Source: Antilocapra americana (lineage: Eukaryota > Chordata > Mammalia > Artiodactyla > Antilocapridae). Taken from it: DNA of 64,000 nt. The stretch covers positions 34,635,121 to 34,699,120 of the forward strand of contig ML660772.1 of assembly GCA_007570785.1 (NCBI GenBank), read 5' to 3'. Position numbers and translations under genes: made by a program. This document shows positions 34,325 through 45,874 of this stretch, one piece after another; within the stretch, counting starts at the first letter, position 1; each line of letters opens with the position of its first letter. The notes beneath the pieces were generated by a model, which saw nothing but the letters and a program-made list of their open reading frames with translations, searched no databases and had not been told where the DNA came from.

Positions 34325-36499
34325 GGAAAACTCTTGCCCACCACCCAAAATGGAGGGATAGATAAGCAGAATACAAAGAATCACAACTTACTCAAGCAGA
34401 TATCCATAAGCAGAAACCTCCTTGGGCACCAAAAGCATGATAAAAAAACCTGAACTGTAACTGATGAATTACTGGAAGCTCAGGGAGTACAGGACTGTGG
34501 TTAAAAACTCTAAGGGTACCCAGACGTAAAGGGATTTCCCACTTTCATGAATTTTACCTCCAGGAGTTCTACCAGGTTCTCACAGTAAATAATCAGAGAC
34601 AAATTCCCTCCTGCTTCTGGCAAAGGGAAGGAGACAGTAGCAACTTTAAAATAAACTAGAGCATTCTGTTATTCTTAACAAGGTCTTCCCTCACAAGAGA
34701 CTACTTTACCAGATCCTAACCTACTGAAGAGAAGGAAACATACAACTTCAGCCTCACCCACCCATCCTGTCCCACCAGGGTATGTGGAAGTGGAGATTAA
34801 GAATGTGTGAAGTGTAGTACAGAGACTTAGGTTCACCAAAAGGCTGGAACCTAATCACAGACTTTAAAATGTTTCCCTTACTCCCACAGCATACCACTAT
34901 ATTGCTGAAGACATTTTTATAGAAGATTCTTTCATGCAATACATAACGCCCACTTCAAAACAAAAACAAAAAATTATAAGGAATACTAAAAGGTGAAAAA
35001 AACACAGTTTGAGGAGATTAAATGTGTCAGATCCACAATAAAATATGGCAGGGATTTGTTATATAAAGCCAAGAAATTAAAAAAAACTGATTAACATGCT
35101 AAGGGCTTTAGTAGAAAAAGTAGGCAACATGTAAGAACAGGTAGATAATATAAACAGAGAGGTGGAAATGCTAAAAAAGAATAAAAAGGAAATGTTTGAA
35201 ATCAAAAACTGTATCAAAAATAAAGCCATTGACAGAATCATTACCATACTGGACATAACTTAGGAAAGAATCTCTGCATTTAAGGATACAACCATGGAAA
35301 CTTCCAAAGTTGAAAAAGAAAGCAGACAAAGGCTGAAAAACCAGAACAGAATATTCAAGAATTATGGGACAACTACAAAAGGTATAACATACATGGTAAT
35401 GGGAATACCAGGAGAATGAAGAGAAAGAGGAACAGAAGAAATATTTGCAGCAATAATGACCGAGAAGTTCCCAAAGTCGGACACCAAAATACATATCCAA
35501 GAAGCTTACAGAATATCAAGCAGGATAAATGCTTAAAAGACTATACCTAGGCATATCATGTTTAAACTTCATGAAATCAAAGACAAAGAAAAAATCTTGA
35601 AAGAAGTCATAGGATAGAAAAACCTTACCTATAAAGGAGCAAAATAAGATTAACATCAACTTCTCTTTAGAAAACATGCAAGCAAAAAATAGTGAAACAT
35701 TCAAAGTGTTGAGAGGCAAAAAAAAGCCCACCAACCCAGAATCCTATATCCGGTGAAATTATCCTTTAAAGTGAAGACAAAATAAAGATTTTCTCAGACA
35801 AGCAAATGTTGAGAAAATTTGTTGACAGTAGACCTATCTTGCAAGAAATGTTAAAAGAAGTTCTTAAGAGAGAAGAAAAATGATATAGGTCACAAACTAA
35901 GATCTATATAAAGAAAGAGCATCAGAGAAGAGCTAAGTGAAGATAAAATAAATATTTTGCTTTTCTCATTCTTAATCTATCTAACAGAAAACAGTTTATT
36001 CAAAGTAATAATAACAACGTTTTATAAATTTTGTATATTTATGTGTATGTTTATGTGTAAGTGAAATGGATAATAGCAAACATATAAGGAACAAGAAAAA
36101 CTAGAACTATTTTGTTTTTATAACGTACTTGCACTACTCTGAAGTGATATAGTGTTATTTGAAAATAGACTTGGATTACTTGTAAATATATATTGAAAAC
36201 TCTAGGTCAAACATTAAAAAAAATTTAAGTATAATGAATATGCTTAAAAAAGGAGATAAATTATAATCATAAAATGCTCAGTGAAAACCACAAATGGCAG
36301 GAAAAGTGTGGAAGGGAAAAGTAGAAACAAAGAACAGGATGACAAAGAGAAAACAGTAGTAAATATGGTAGATATTAATCCAACTATATCAATAATTACT
36401 TTGGTCAACAATGGTTGATATGCATCAATTAAAAGACAGAGATTGCCAAAGTAAATTAAAAACAAGACCCAACTATAGGCTGTCTATAAGAAACTCACT

Positions 36500-36632
36500 T
36501 TAAATATAAATGTTATATAAATAATAATATTATATAAATAAATATATAATAAATTTATGTTTATATAAATAAACATATAATATTATATATTTATATAATA
36601 AACATATACATAAATAAACATATATATTTCTT
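36500..36632. repeat. AT-rich simple sequence in L1M
   Basis: TATA/AAATA-type low-complexity tract where L1 endonuclease sequence is expected, directly before a Bov-tA. Probably a local expansion. Confidence 0.75.
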
Positions 36633-36641
36633 TACCACCTG

Positions 36642-36859
36642 AGCCTCCCCAGTGGCTCAGATGGTAAAGAATCTGCCTGAAATGCAGGAGACCAAGGTTC
36701 AATCCCCATGTTGGGAAGATCCTCTGGAGAAGGGAATGGCAACCCACTCCAATATTCTTGCCTGGAAAATTCCATGGATAGAGGAGTCTGGTGGGCTGCA
36801 GTCTATGGGGTCGCAAAGGGTCAGACACGACTGAGTGGCTAACACTTTTGCTTCACTTA
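36642..36859 (+). mobile_element. Bov-tA SINE
   Basis: Full-length: head (GCCTCCCCAGTGGCTCAG), body, and GGCTAACACTTTTGCTTCAC-type tail. Inserted in L1M ORF2 next to an AT-rich tract. Confidence 0.92.
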
Positions 36860-37547
36860 ACATACATCAAAGGTAAATCAATGAAAAAGATATATCATGC
36901 TAACAGTAATCAATAGAAAGTGGAATAGCTATATTAATTTTCACCAGAGTCAACTTCAGTCAAGGAAAGTTAACAGTGAAGAAGAGAGGTGTTACACAAT
37001 GAGAAAGGAGTCAATTCTCCAAGAAGACATAGCAATCCTTAAAATAGAATATATGAGGCAAAAACGGATGAGTTTCAAGGAGTAACAGATGAATCCACTT
37101 TTATAATTGCAGATTTTAACATCCCACAATCAGAAGTGGAAAGATCCAGGCAGGCAGAAAATCACTAAGGACATAATTGAACTCAATAATACCCATTGCC
37201 TGGATATAATGGACATCTGTAGGGTACCCCATCAACAATAGCAGAATGTTCATTTTTCTCAGGCTCACATGGGACATTTACCAATATCTGGACCATAAAA
37301 CACATCTTAACTAGTTTAACAGAATAGAAATCATACACTGTATTTACTCAGTTCACAGTGAATTTAAACTAGAAATCAACAAAAGAAAGATACCATGAAA
37401 TCCTCCAAAACTTGGAGATTAAGCAACATACTTCTAAACAATACATGAATCAAAGAGGAAAATTCAAGAGCAAGTAAAAAAATATTTTAAGCTAAATGAA
37501 AACAAACATACACTTTATCAAAATTTATGGGATGCTGTGAAAGCAGT

Positions 37548-37678
37548 AATTATGCTACACTAACTTGCTTCAGTTGTGTCCAACTCTTTGCAACCCCTCG
37601 GACTGCAGCCCACCAGGCTCTTCTGTCCGTGGGATTCTCCAGGGAAGAATACTGGAGTGGGTTGCCATTTCCTTCTCC
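37548..37678 (-). mobile_element. Truncated Bov-tA with target-site duplication
   Basis: The BovA body and tail only, reverse orientation, flanked by AAGCAGT at 37541-37547 and 37679-37685. The L1M sequence resumes exactly at the right copy. Confidence 0.92.
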
Positions 37679-38842
37679 AAGCAGTGCTTAGAGGGAAATA
37701 CATAGCATTGAATGAGGAGACTAAAAAAAGTCTAAAATCAATAATCTAAGGGAAATTTGAAAAAGAAGAGCAAATTAAATCCAAAGTAACCAAAAGAAAA
37801 TAAGTAATAAGTTAGAGCTGAAATCAGTGAAATTGAGAATAGGAAATCAATAGAGGAAAAAAATCAATAAAAACAACAGCTGATTCTTTGAAAACATGAA
37901 TAAAAGCAATAAGCTTCTGTGAGACAAAGAAAAAGAAAAAGACACAATTACCAATATCAAAAATGAAAGAGAGACATTACTAGAGAGCTGATAGACATAA
38001 AGAGACAATAAACACTATAAAAAACTCTATAAGCAAATTTGATAACCTAGATTAAATGGGATGATTTCTTGAAAGCCATAATTTGCAAAAACTCGCATAA
38101 GAAGAAATAGACAATCTGAATAGACCCATATCTATTAAATGAATTGAACTGATAATTACTAACCTTCTAAAATAGACAGCATGAGGCCTAGATGTGCTGG
38201 CTGGTAAATTCTACCAAATATTCAAGGAAGAAATTATACCAATTCTCTACAATTTCATCCAGAAGACAGAAACAGAGGACTATTTCCTAACTCATTGTAT
38301 ACGGATGCCATTACCCAGAGAAAGACAATTCAAGAAAAGAAAACTATAGACAAATACTTCTTATGAACATGAATGAAAAAATTTTCAACAAAATATTAGC
38401 AAATTAAATCCAACAATACATACAAATAATTATACTTTGTGACCAAGTGCAATTTAACCCATGTACACAAAGCTGGTTCAACATTTGAAAATCAGTTAAC
38501 ATAGCCCATCATTTTAAACTGAAGAAGAAAAATCAGATAATCATATCAAAGGGTGCAAAAAAGCATTTGACAAAATACAACATCCATTCATGATAAAAGT
38601 TCTAGCAAACTAAGAATAAAAAGGAATTCCTTAACTTGATTTAAAAAAATCTACACAAAATCTGCAGCTAATATCATACTTAATAGTGAGAAATGGAAAG
38701 CTTTCTCACTAAGATCATAAACAAACCAAGGATTTTCCCTTTTACAATGCTTTACAGCATCTTCCCAGATGTCCTAGAAAATGCAAGGGTCATAAACCAA
38801 TAAGACATAGTAATCCTACAAGAGGATCAAAATACATGAAAC

Positions 38843-39335
38843 CAAAACTAACAGAACTGAAAAGAAGAGAAGACAAATCAATTTAACTAGTGATTTCAAC
38901 ACTCCATATCTGTTATAAAATTGAATTTGTGAATTAAAAACTTACAAAAAATAATCTCTAAACCCAGATGGCTTCAATGGAGAAATCCCCAAGCCATAAG
39001 TAAGAACTGTGGCACAGTGGTAAAAATTCCACCTGCCAATGCAAAAGATGCAGAAGACACAGGTTCAATCTCCAGGTCAGGAGGATTCCCCTGGAGTAGA
39101 AAATGGCAACTCACTCCAGTATCCTTGACTGGGAAATCCCATGGACAGAGGAGACTGGTGGGCTATATAGTCCATGGGGCTGCAAAGAGTCAGACATGAC
39201 TGAGCATTTATTTATCACAGAACAACAACCAGCTACATAATCTCTTCTGGATAACAGATGAGAAAGTAGTGTTTTCAAATTCTTATTATGAAGTCAGTAG
39301 TATCCTGATATCAAAGTTAGACAAAAATAGAGAAA
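38843..39335 (+). mobile_element. Second L1M piece with endonuclease-to-RT junction
   Basis: After L1 RT text, the sequence returns to L1 endonuclease-like text (38843-38915) and jumps near 38920 to a later ORF2 segment (38920-39000, 39240-39335). Either a second deleted L1 or a rearrangement of the first. A SINE lies inside it. Confidence 0.6.
39003..39212 (+). mobile_element. Bov-tA SINE
   Basis: The head begins GTGGCACAGTGGTAAAAATT and is followed by the body and CATGACTGAGCA-type tail. The first bases of the head are lost or diverged. Confidence 0.87.
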
Positions 39336-39378
39336 GAGAGAGGGGTAGGAAGGAAGGGGAGAAGGAAGGAAGGAGAGA
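39329..39378. repeat. Purine-rich (GGAA/GAGA)n tract
   Basis: About 50 bases of almost pure A/G with GGAA units at the end of the L1M fragment. Confidence 0.8.
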
Positions 39379-41560
39379 TCCTGGGCTTAGCCATGTTGGG
39401 TAGGCCAATGAGACATCATGCAGAACAGAAGTTTAAAATAACTTTCACACTAAGGCTGGCCCCGTCTCTTCCTACTTTAAGAACTGTGCTAGGTACGAAG
39501 AAGCCAAGTTATCCTACTAAAGACAGCTAATACCAACAACCATACTTTTGAGTGAGGCTGTCTCAGACATCAATCTCCAGGATAGTCACCAGATACTATG
39601 CAAAATTGGCAGCAAAGGAATCACTAAAATGAACTGCCCATATTGCTGACCCAGCAAATCATAAAGAAGTAAAATAGTTGGTTTGGGCCACTAATTTTCA
39701 CAGCAGTAGGTATTGCAACACACAAAATTGATATAGCTTATTATTACTAAATAATTAAATCTTATTTAAACTTAAGTCAATGAGTTGATTCAATTATGTA
39801 ATTGAGTACTTTTGACTTTAATTTTGAAAGCACTTCATAGTTATACAGTCTAACCTTTTTAAATTTGAAGTTGTTCATAGTGTTATGAGGATCACCAAAG
39901 AGAGTAACAATATCAATGTAGATGATTTGGGAAGTTGAATTAACTGTGAATTTATTCAGGACCCACCTTACATACATATTTTTAATTTTCAAGTACTCAT
40001 TTTGGCTTCAAATTCTGCCTGCTTTCTGTATATCAAATGGCTAAAGATCAATAAACTGGCAGAGTTTACTCAGAACCAATTAATATAAGTTTTACCAATT
40101 ATACCTTAATACAAACATTCAAGTCTCAAAGCACTATGGACTTTGACTGTCTTTCTTACCATCTTTTGAAATAGTTTAAAGAACAAGAACTAACTACCAA
40201 ACATGGAGGTCAACATTAAAAAAATTAAAATGTTCATCTGTCATTGTAATTGTGCCAAATAATGTCATTAAGAGTAACTTGTGGAATTTATTATTCAAGC
40301 TGTTATTTAGGTCAATCTAGTAAGAACATTAATATGAAAAAAATCTCCTTGTCACCATCTTTACTACAATAAACATTAAAATATGCCAATCTTCATGCTT
40401 TAGGGCATAATTTGGTTACCAGCTGGGGTCATGAAGAAATTTTCCCCATAGTATAGTATTGCCAATTATCATAGGTGTAGAGAGAACAAGAGAAAGAGTC
40501 AGGGGGTTACATGACCCTCTAAAGCATCTGGTATTGGATGCTTTCTGAGTGACAAGATGAAATATTCAATTGTTCCTGGCTGTGTCAATTCCGATATTCC
40601 TATGAACTGCCAATATGACATTGCTGCCACAAGGGAGGGATTTCTTACAGAACAGATGTCACTTACAGTATTATGTAGGTTATCTATCTCAACAAATAAT
40701 TGCTTGGCACTTCTGCCCTATGGCAAGGGTCTGAAAATATGTTAGGGTGGGAACACACCATACAAGCAGATGGGCATATATAAAAGAAAGAACAAGAGCA
40801 TACTGAGTCTGAAATGCATGTGTAAAAGCCAGATGGGGGTACTGAAGCAGATGTCTTTCCTTATCTGCAGCAACTAAAGCCCAAGATCCAAATTTTCCAG
40901 CTATTAGTTATTTAGAAGTTCTATTCTAAAATTTCTGTAGAAGAAAATATGTTACATAAGACTTCAATTTATTGAAATCAGGAAACTTTGCCTTTTTGAT
41001 ATAAACTGCAATTTCCATTTGAAATGAATGCATTTTGCTGTAGGCCTGAAACTGATGTGCCAACACCAGTGCCCCCTCCTTTCAGCCCTCCTCCCAAAAA
41101 AAAGAGGAAAAAACTAAGCTGGGATAAGAGGAGGGACACAAAGACTAACAATGAATGACAAAGTACAATTGAGATGGGATTTGCCTGAGAGAGACAGCAA
41201 GAGAGGGAAAAAAGTTCTTTTAAAATATGAGTTAAGAGAATCAAAGAAATCAAGATCCTTTTTCTGATAAAAGGGGGAAGTTAATAACAGTGAAGAAAGA
41301 AGGCAATTGCAGTATGCTCCTACTGTAATGGAAGAAAAGAAGATGAAGGTAGAATCAGAAAGTAACCATTTTAAATAAATTTAATGTATATGTAGCTTTC
41401 ACATTTCAAGGATTAAAGTTTTAAAATTATTTAAACTATTTGCTTCAATAGCAGACCTAATTGACTAATTTGTTGGAGAAAGAGGAGAAATGTTTTTTGT
41501 TCACAAGAACCAGAAAAGGAGTTTTTAGTTTTAAAATAGCATTGACTCCAGAAAAAAGGG
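39379..41560. other. 2.2 kb without recognisable repeats or genes
   Basis: No gene evident. The 62-codon frame at 40557-40745 has mixed composition, but no family resemblance, splice context or start context supports it. Confidence 0.4.
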
Positions 41561-41640
41561 GCTTCTCTGATGGCTCAGAGATAAAGAATCTGCCTGGTAT
41601 GCAGGAGACCCTAGTTTGAGCTAGGGGCTGGAGTGGGGAA
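41561..41640 (+). mobile_element. Bov-tA head fragment, 3'-deleted
   Basis: A tRNA-like head (GCTTCTCTGATGGCTCAGAG), then the CAGGAGACC segment. Identity fades after about 41620 and the BovA body is almost entirely missing. LINE-driven insertions usually lose the 5' end, so this copy was probably deleted after insertion. Confidence 0.75.
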
Positions 41641-42169
41641 CCATAATAAATATAGTATAAATTATTAACAGGAATCAAGTGACATCTCAGAATTACAAAA
41701 TGCATCAGGGTGTTACAAATATATTTCTATGGGTATAATTAGACACAAGTAATAAGTACTTAGAAAATTTTGGGACAAAAGTAATTTGGCCACTCAGGAT
41801 TATCTGAAAAGTCTGAATCAACAAAACATTTGTTCATGTGTTACAACAGATTCAAAGGTGATTCTTAAAGAAAATTCTGAAGTTTGCTTGCTGGTATCCC
41901 TTTGTATGTAATTTAACCTTTAGAAATATAATTTTTATTATAAGATATTAATCCTACCATGTTCATCTGTTTTTAAAGTTTAATAATCCATCCACAAATG
42001 TCTATATAGAAAAACAGGATAGAAAGTCCTTATTTGAGACTATAATCTCAAAATTTTATTTTAGCTAGAGTCCAATTGACAATAATGTAGGGGAAATTGC
42101 CTAATGATCAACCGTACACTCTTCTGAGGACTCAAAGCCAGAAAGGTAAGAGGAATAAAGATACGCCAT
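41641..42169. other. Unassigned AT-rich DNA
   Basis: Nothing recognised. Confidence 0.4.
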
Positions 42170-42960
42170 CACATCCAGGCCACTTAAAAAGTTTAGATTT
42201 TATCTTAAAAAGGATGAGAAGTCACTGAAAAGCTTTCGTTGGGCATATGCTTGGGAGAAGGGTACCACAGTCACACTTATACCATGATAAATCCCTGGGA
42301 ATACATGGTGGGGAAAGATTGGGGAGTAACGACAGGGAGCAAGGACACCAACGTGGAGCGTTGTAGTAACAGAGATGAGAAATGATGATGGCCTTACTAG
42401 GAGTGTGGCTACAGCAACAGAGGAGTGGAGCGTTTTGAAAACGCTTGGATTAAGTTTGAAGAGGTATCTAGACAAAAGCAGTTGGATATTTGGATGGGTA
42501 GCTCAGAGGAGGGCTGTAAGTTGAAGACAAATATTTTTAGGTAAGCAGCATTTACTTTATTGAAACCATGGTAGCAGTTACATTTGCCTCAGGATGATGT
42601 GAAAAGATAGAAGCAACGAATCTCAAAAACATTTTCAAGGGAAACATCTTATTAAACAAATATTTTGTAAGCACCTACTCTGTTCTAATCCCCAGAACTG
42701 CATCTATAATACAAAGAAGGCCCATTCTCTTGTGTAACATACATTTTCAGAGATTGAGCCAGTTAAACAGTAAATAAATAAGAGCGAAACTCCCCAACAT
42801 GATAGATACTCCAAGGATTTGTATAGAAAATAAAACAGTACATGGTGATAACAAGTGTCTGAAAGATAGTGGATCACTTTAAAGGAGATGTGAGAAGATG
42901 CAGCACAAGAAGGAAAGCAGGAGAGAAGGGCCGGGGCCCCAGGGAAATGGGACAGGAACA
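42170..42960. repeat. Possible ancient interspersed repeats, family uncertain
   Basis: Two blocks (42170-42535 and 42640-42960) resemble separate parts of the same very old mammalian repeat suspected at 22820-23160 and 27470-27735. Examples are the AAAAAGTTTAGATTTTATC start and AGCAGTTGGATATTTGGATG near 42478. The minus-strand frame at 42704-43123 overlaps this and is probably chance. Confidence 0.35.
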
Positions 42961-44291
42961 GGCATAGGTTCTTTATAGACAGAGAGAAGCTGCTGCAATT
43001 CAGAAGCCAACCAAGATGCAGAAAACAGATAGGCTTCTCTCTAATAAAACTACCAGAAAGTAAAAAGTTTCTCTGCCCATACTGCTGCTTACATAGCAAG
43101 CAATCAAACTGGACATGTCTCAATAAAGTTGTAGAAAAAAAGTGCCTTGAATCTAAACTCTAGAAAGTTAAAAGGAAGCTAAGGAGGAATTGGGAACTGT
43201 TGAATCTAGGGAGCTAAAACAATTAACAAAACACCAAGATAAGACCTTTCCTTAATATAGTTATATATTAATATTAAAAGTGTAATTTGGAATGGAAATG
43301 CACATGATTCCTGCTTTTCTCAATTATTCATGTTTGATATTTCACTCACAGGATTAGTTACCACATCTAGACATCATGATTTATCTATTGGAAGCTACTG
43401 AAATAATTAGCCTCTGTATATCTGGATTTACATATTTAAGAAGTAATTTTTAATGATGATAGCTATGTTGCCATTAGAATTAGCAAAACAAATTTGTAGC
43501 TTGAACACATATTATTTTAAAACTCTAACAAAAATTTTTTGGTTAATCCCCATGATGCAATCTCAAGTAACTATGAGAAATTTGAAGATTCCTTGGAATT
43601 TGAAAACAGAATAATTTGAAATCATAATAAGTTATTAAAAGCCTCAAAAGGAGACATACAAGGAAAAGTTGAAAATGGACAACAGTATTTACATTTATGG
43701 AGGAAGATTGTAAAGTTAAAGATGACCTATCTTCTATGTTTCCAGATAAGTAAAAAGAAATTGGGCTAAACTTACAGGCCAATCAAAGTGAATAAAAACA
43801 TTAATATTATAAATTCTATAGATGCCACAATACATTACCCAAAATTCTCCCTGCTTCATTACCTAAAATCAAGAAAGGCCCTGAAAAGGAGGATTAATAT
43901 GAATCACAGTGGCAGACTATCTTATACCTGAGGTCTCCAAGAGAACAGGCGTCTCCCGTTTTTATGCCCTTCGGCTTCAGTGAGCCATTCTACTCCGTTA
44001 GTGAGCTTTTGAGCTACGAAGATATTTCACAAGGTATTAGATGCTACTAGTCTCAGGTGTATACTAAGTGTTATTCAGAAAATACCATGGGGATCGGGTG
44101 TCTTCTTGTGACTTATGAAGTTGATCATGACTTGGATGAACTTAGTTAAGCTACCATTTCAGTTCATCCATTACTCATAATCAGATAGTAGAAGCTCCTA
44201 TTGCTCAGATCCAACCATTCATGCCTCACATTTAAACAAAAGGGAACTTTGTGGAAAATACCTCCACACTCTAGTCAAAAACATATTTTTA
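42961..44291. other. 1.3 kb without recognisable repeats or genes
   Basis: AT-rich, with a more balanced segment at about 43930-44200 containing several CpGs. No coding evidence. Confidence 0.4.
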
Positions 44292-44303
44292 TAAACAGTG
44301 TAT

Positions 44304-44419
44304 CAGTTCAGTTTAGTTGGTCAGTTGTGTCTGACTCTTTGCGACCCCATGGACTGCAGCATACCAGGCTTTTATGTCTATCACCAACTCCCAGAGTTTG
44401 CTCAAACTCACTGTCCAAC
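44304..44419 (-). mobile_element. 116-bp BovB 3' end with 12-bp target-site duplication
   Basis: A reverse BovB tail only (CAGTTCAGTTTAG at the left end, reading into the C-terminal coding end). The flanking TAAACAGTGTAT at 44292-44303 and 44420-44431 is exact. The perfect duplication supports a clean, severely 5'-truncated insertion. Confidence 0.95.
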
Positions 44420-44673
44420 TAAACAGTGTATAGTTCTCACTTTATGTTTTCAACTCTTCAGCTTCTGTAATTTCTGTCCCTTTCATCAACACTAGAGGCG
44501 GAGGGGCCTTTAGAGTATGTTAGGTATAATACACAGGCCACCTGATATAATTTCTTTTTTAAGTTTGAGTTTTATTAGGAAAAAAAGAGAAGTGTTTTAA
44601 GAAGTTTTTGAACTTCTTTTTTGAACTCTTTTCTTTTTTCTCTAAGTTTTACCTCTGCATCAGTAAATATAAA

Positions 44674-44889
44674 GCTTCCCAAGTGGCGCTAGTGGTAAAG
44701 AATCTGCCTGTCAATTCAGGGATACAAGATGTGTGTTCGATCCCTGGGTCAGGAAGACCCCCGGAGAAGGGCATGGCAACCCACTCCAATATTCTTGCCT
44801 GGGAAATCTCATGGACAGAAGAGCCTGGCAGGCTACAGTCTATGGGGTCTCAGAGTTGGATATAACTGAAAACAGCACAGCACAGCTAA
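44674..44889 (+). mobile_element. Bov-tA SINE with CACAGC tail
   Basis: The head GCTTCCCAAGTGGCGCTAGT, body and an AACAGCACAGCACAGC tail. The head and tail variant resembles the copy at 52231-52455. Confidence 0.92.
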
Positions 44890-45662
44890 CAGAATTAATA
44901 TCCTTGATATACACCTCTTGTGGATTTTTCATTTTTTGTATCCCAGCTTCTTTTCCTGCAGCCCTCCTGCCCTATGACTCCAGAGAAAAGTAAAGACAAA
45001 TGCCAACACTAGAAAAATGAAGACGTAGAAAGCTCTTGGCAGATCAAGCTAGGAGAAGTAATATGTTTTCACCAAAAGAAAAATATATATATAGTAAGAG
45101 GACAAAAGAAGACAAGATGACAGATATGAGGGTCCTAATTCCCTATTCTGGGACAAAACCATTTTTGTGCATGCAGTGAAGAGTTAGAGAGAAGAAACAT
45201 AAACAAGAGGGATTTTGCTTCATTTTCCATCTATGACAGTGTTAAATCACCACAGCAGATCAGAAATGATGACTGACAAATATTCCAGCAGATCCCTAGG
45301 CTCTGTGACTGATGTCCAAGGTCCACTGGCATTGACCATTGATGCTGCCTCTGCTGGAGGCAGATCATGAATCTCATTAGCTCCAACTTGGTAGTGGGAG
45401 CTAACAGGAAGCCTAGTAGCCATGCCAAGCAAAGAGCATCAGGGAGGAAGTTACCCAGGACAGAGAGTTAAATTTTTTCCCAGTAAAATTAGACATCTCC
45501 TCCTCTCCATCTATTAACATTCACAACCACCCATTAAAATGCAATACTGGTGGTAAAAAGTTCAAGAAAAATGTTAAATCATTATAGAAAACAAAAGAGT
45601 ATGGCTTTCTCATAGTTTTTATCCTCTCTACAAGTTATCAGCAAAGTAAAATTAAACAATCT
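44890..45662. other. Unassigned DNA with overlapping minus-strand frames
   Basis: Two short minus-strand frames overlap at 45231-45432, in a region of higher GC than its surroundings. No family was recognised. A fragment of an old pseudogene is possible but unsupported. Confidence 0.35.
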
Positions 45663-45673
45663 AAGAGGATAGA

Positions 45674-45863
45674 TGCTGAGAAAGATTGAAGGTAAAAGGT
45701 GAAGAGGGCAGCAGAGATGAGACAGTTTGATAGCATCACTGACTCATTGGACATAAATTTGAGCAAACTGCAGTAGGCAGTGTAGGATAGGGAAGCCTGG
45801 CATGCTGCAGTCCATGGGGTTGCAAAGAGTTGGACCTGACTTAGCAGCTGAAAAACAACAACC
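45674..45863 (+). mobile_element. BovB 3' end with 11-bp target-site duplication
   Basis: 190 bp of an older BovB 3' end with an AAAAACAACAAC-type tail rather than CTGAA repeats. Flanked by AAGAGGATAGA at 45663-45673 and 45864-45874. Confidence 0.92.
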
Positions 45864-45874
45864 AAGAGGATAGA

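Larger units (their letters stand above)
34325..38842 (+). mobile_element. Long L1M-type LINE (5' UTR to reverse transcriptase)
   Basis: Diverged L1 in order: 5' UTR (34325-35040), ORF1 region (35040-35900), interval (35900-36240), ORF2 endonuclease (36240-37540), linker (37680-38160), and part of RT (38160-38720), after which colinearity is lost. Two SINEs and an AT-rich tract interrupt it. Numerous stops make it non-coding. The 5' UTR text differs from the 1560-5870 element, so the two are different L1M subfamilies. Confidence 0.8.

Noticed and set aside
36500..36632. A second AT-rich palindrome like the one at 20.0 kb
   Set aside because: It is simple AT-rich sequence without non-repetitive inverted arms.
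42704..43123. A 139-codon minus-strand frame as a gene
   Set aside because: It overlaps old-repeat-like text, has no recognised domain, and its sequence reads like translated low-complexity DNA.
45231..45432. Overlapping minus-strand frames as a pseudogene
   Set aside because: No protein family was recognised and the frames are under 70 codons. Kept only as unassigned DNA.
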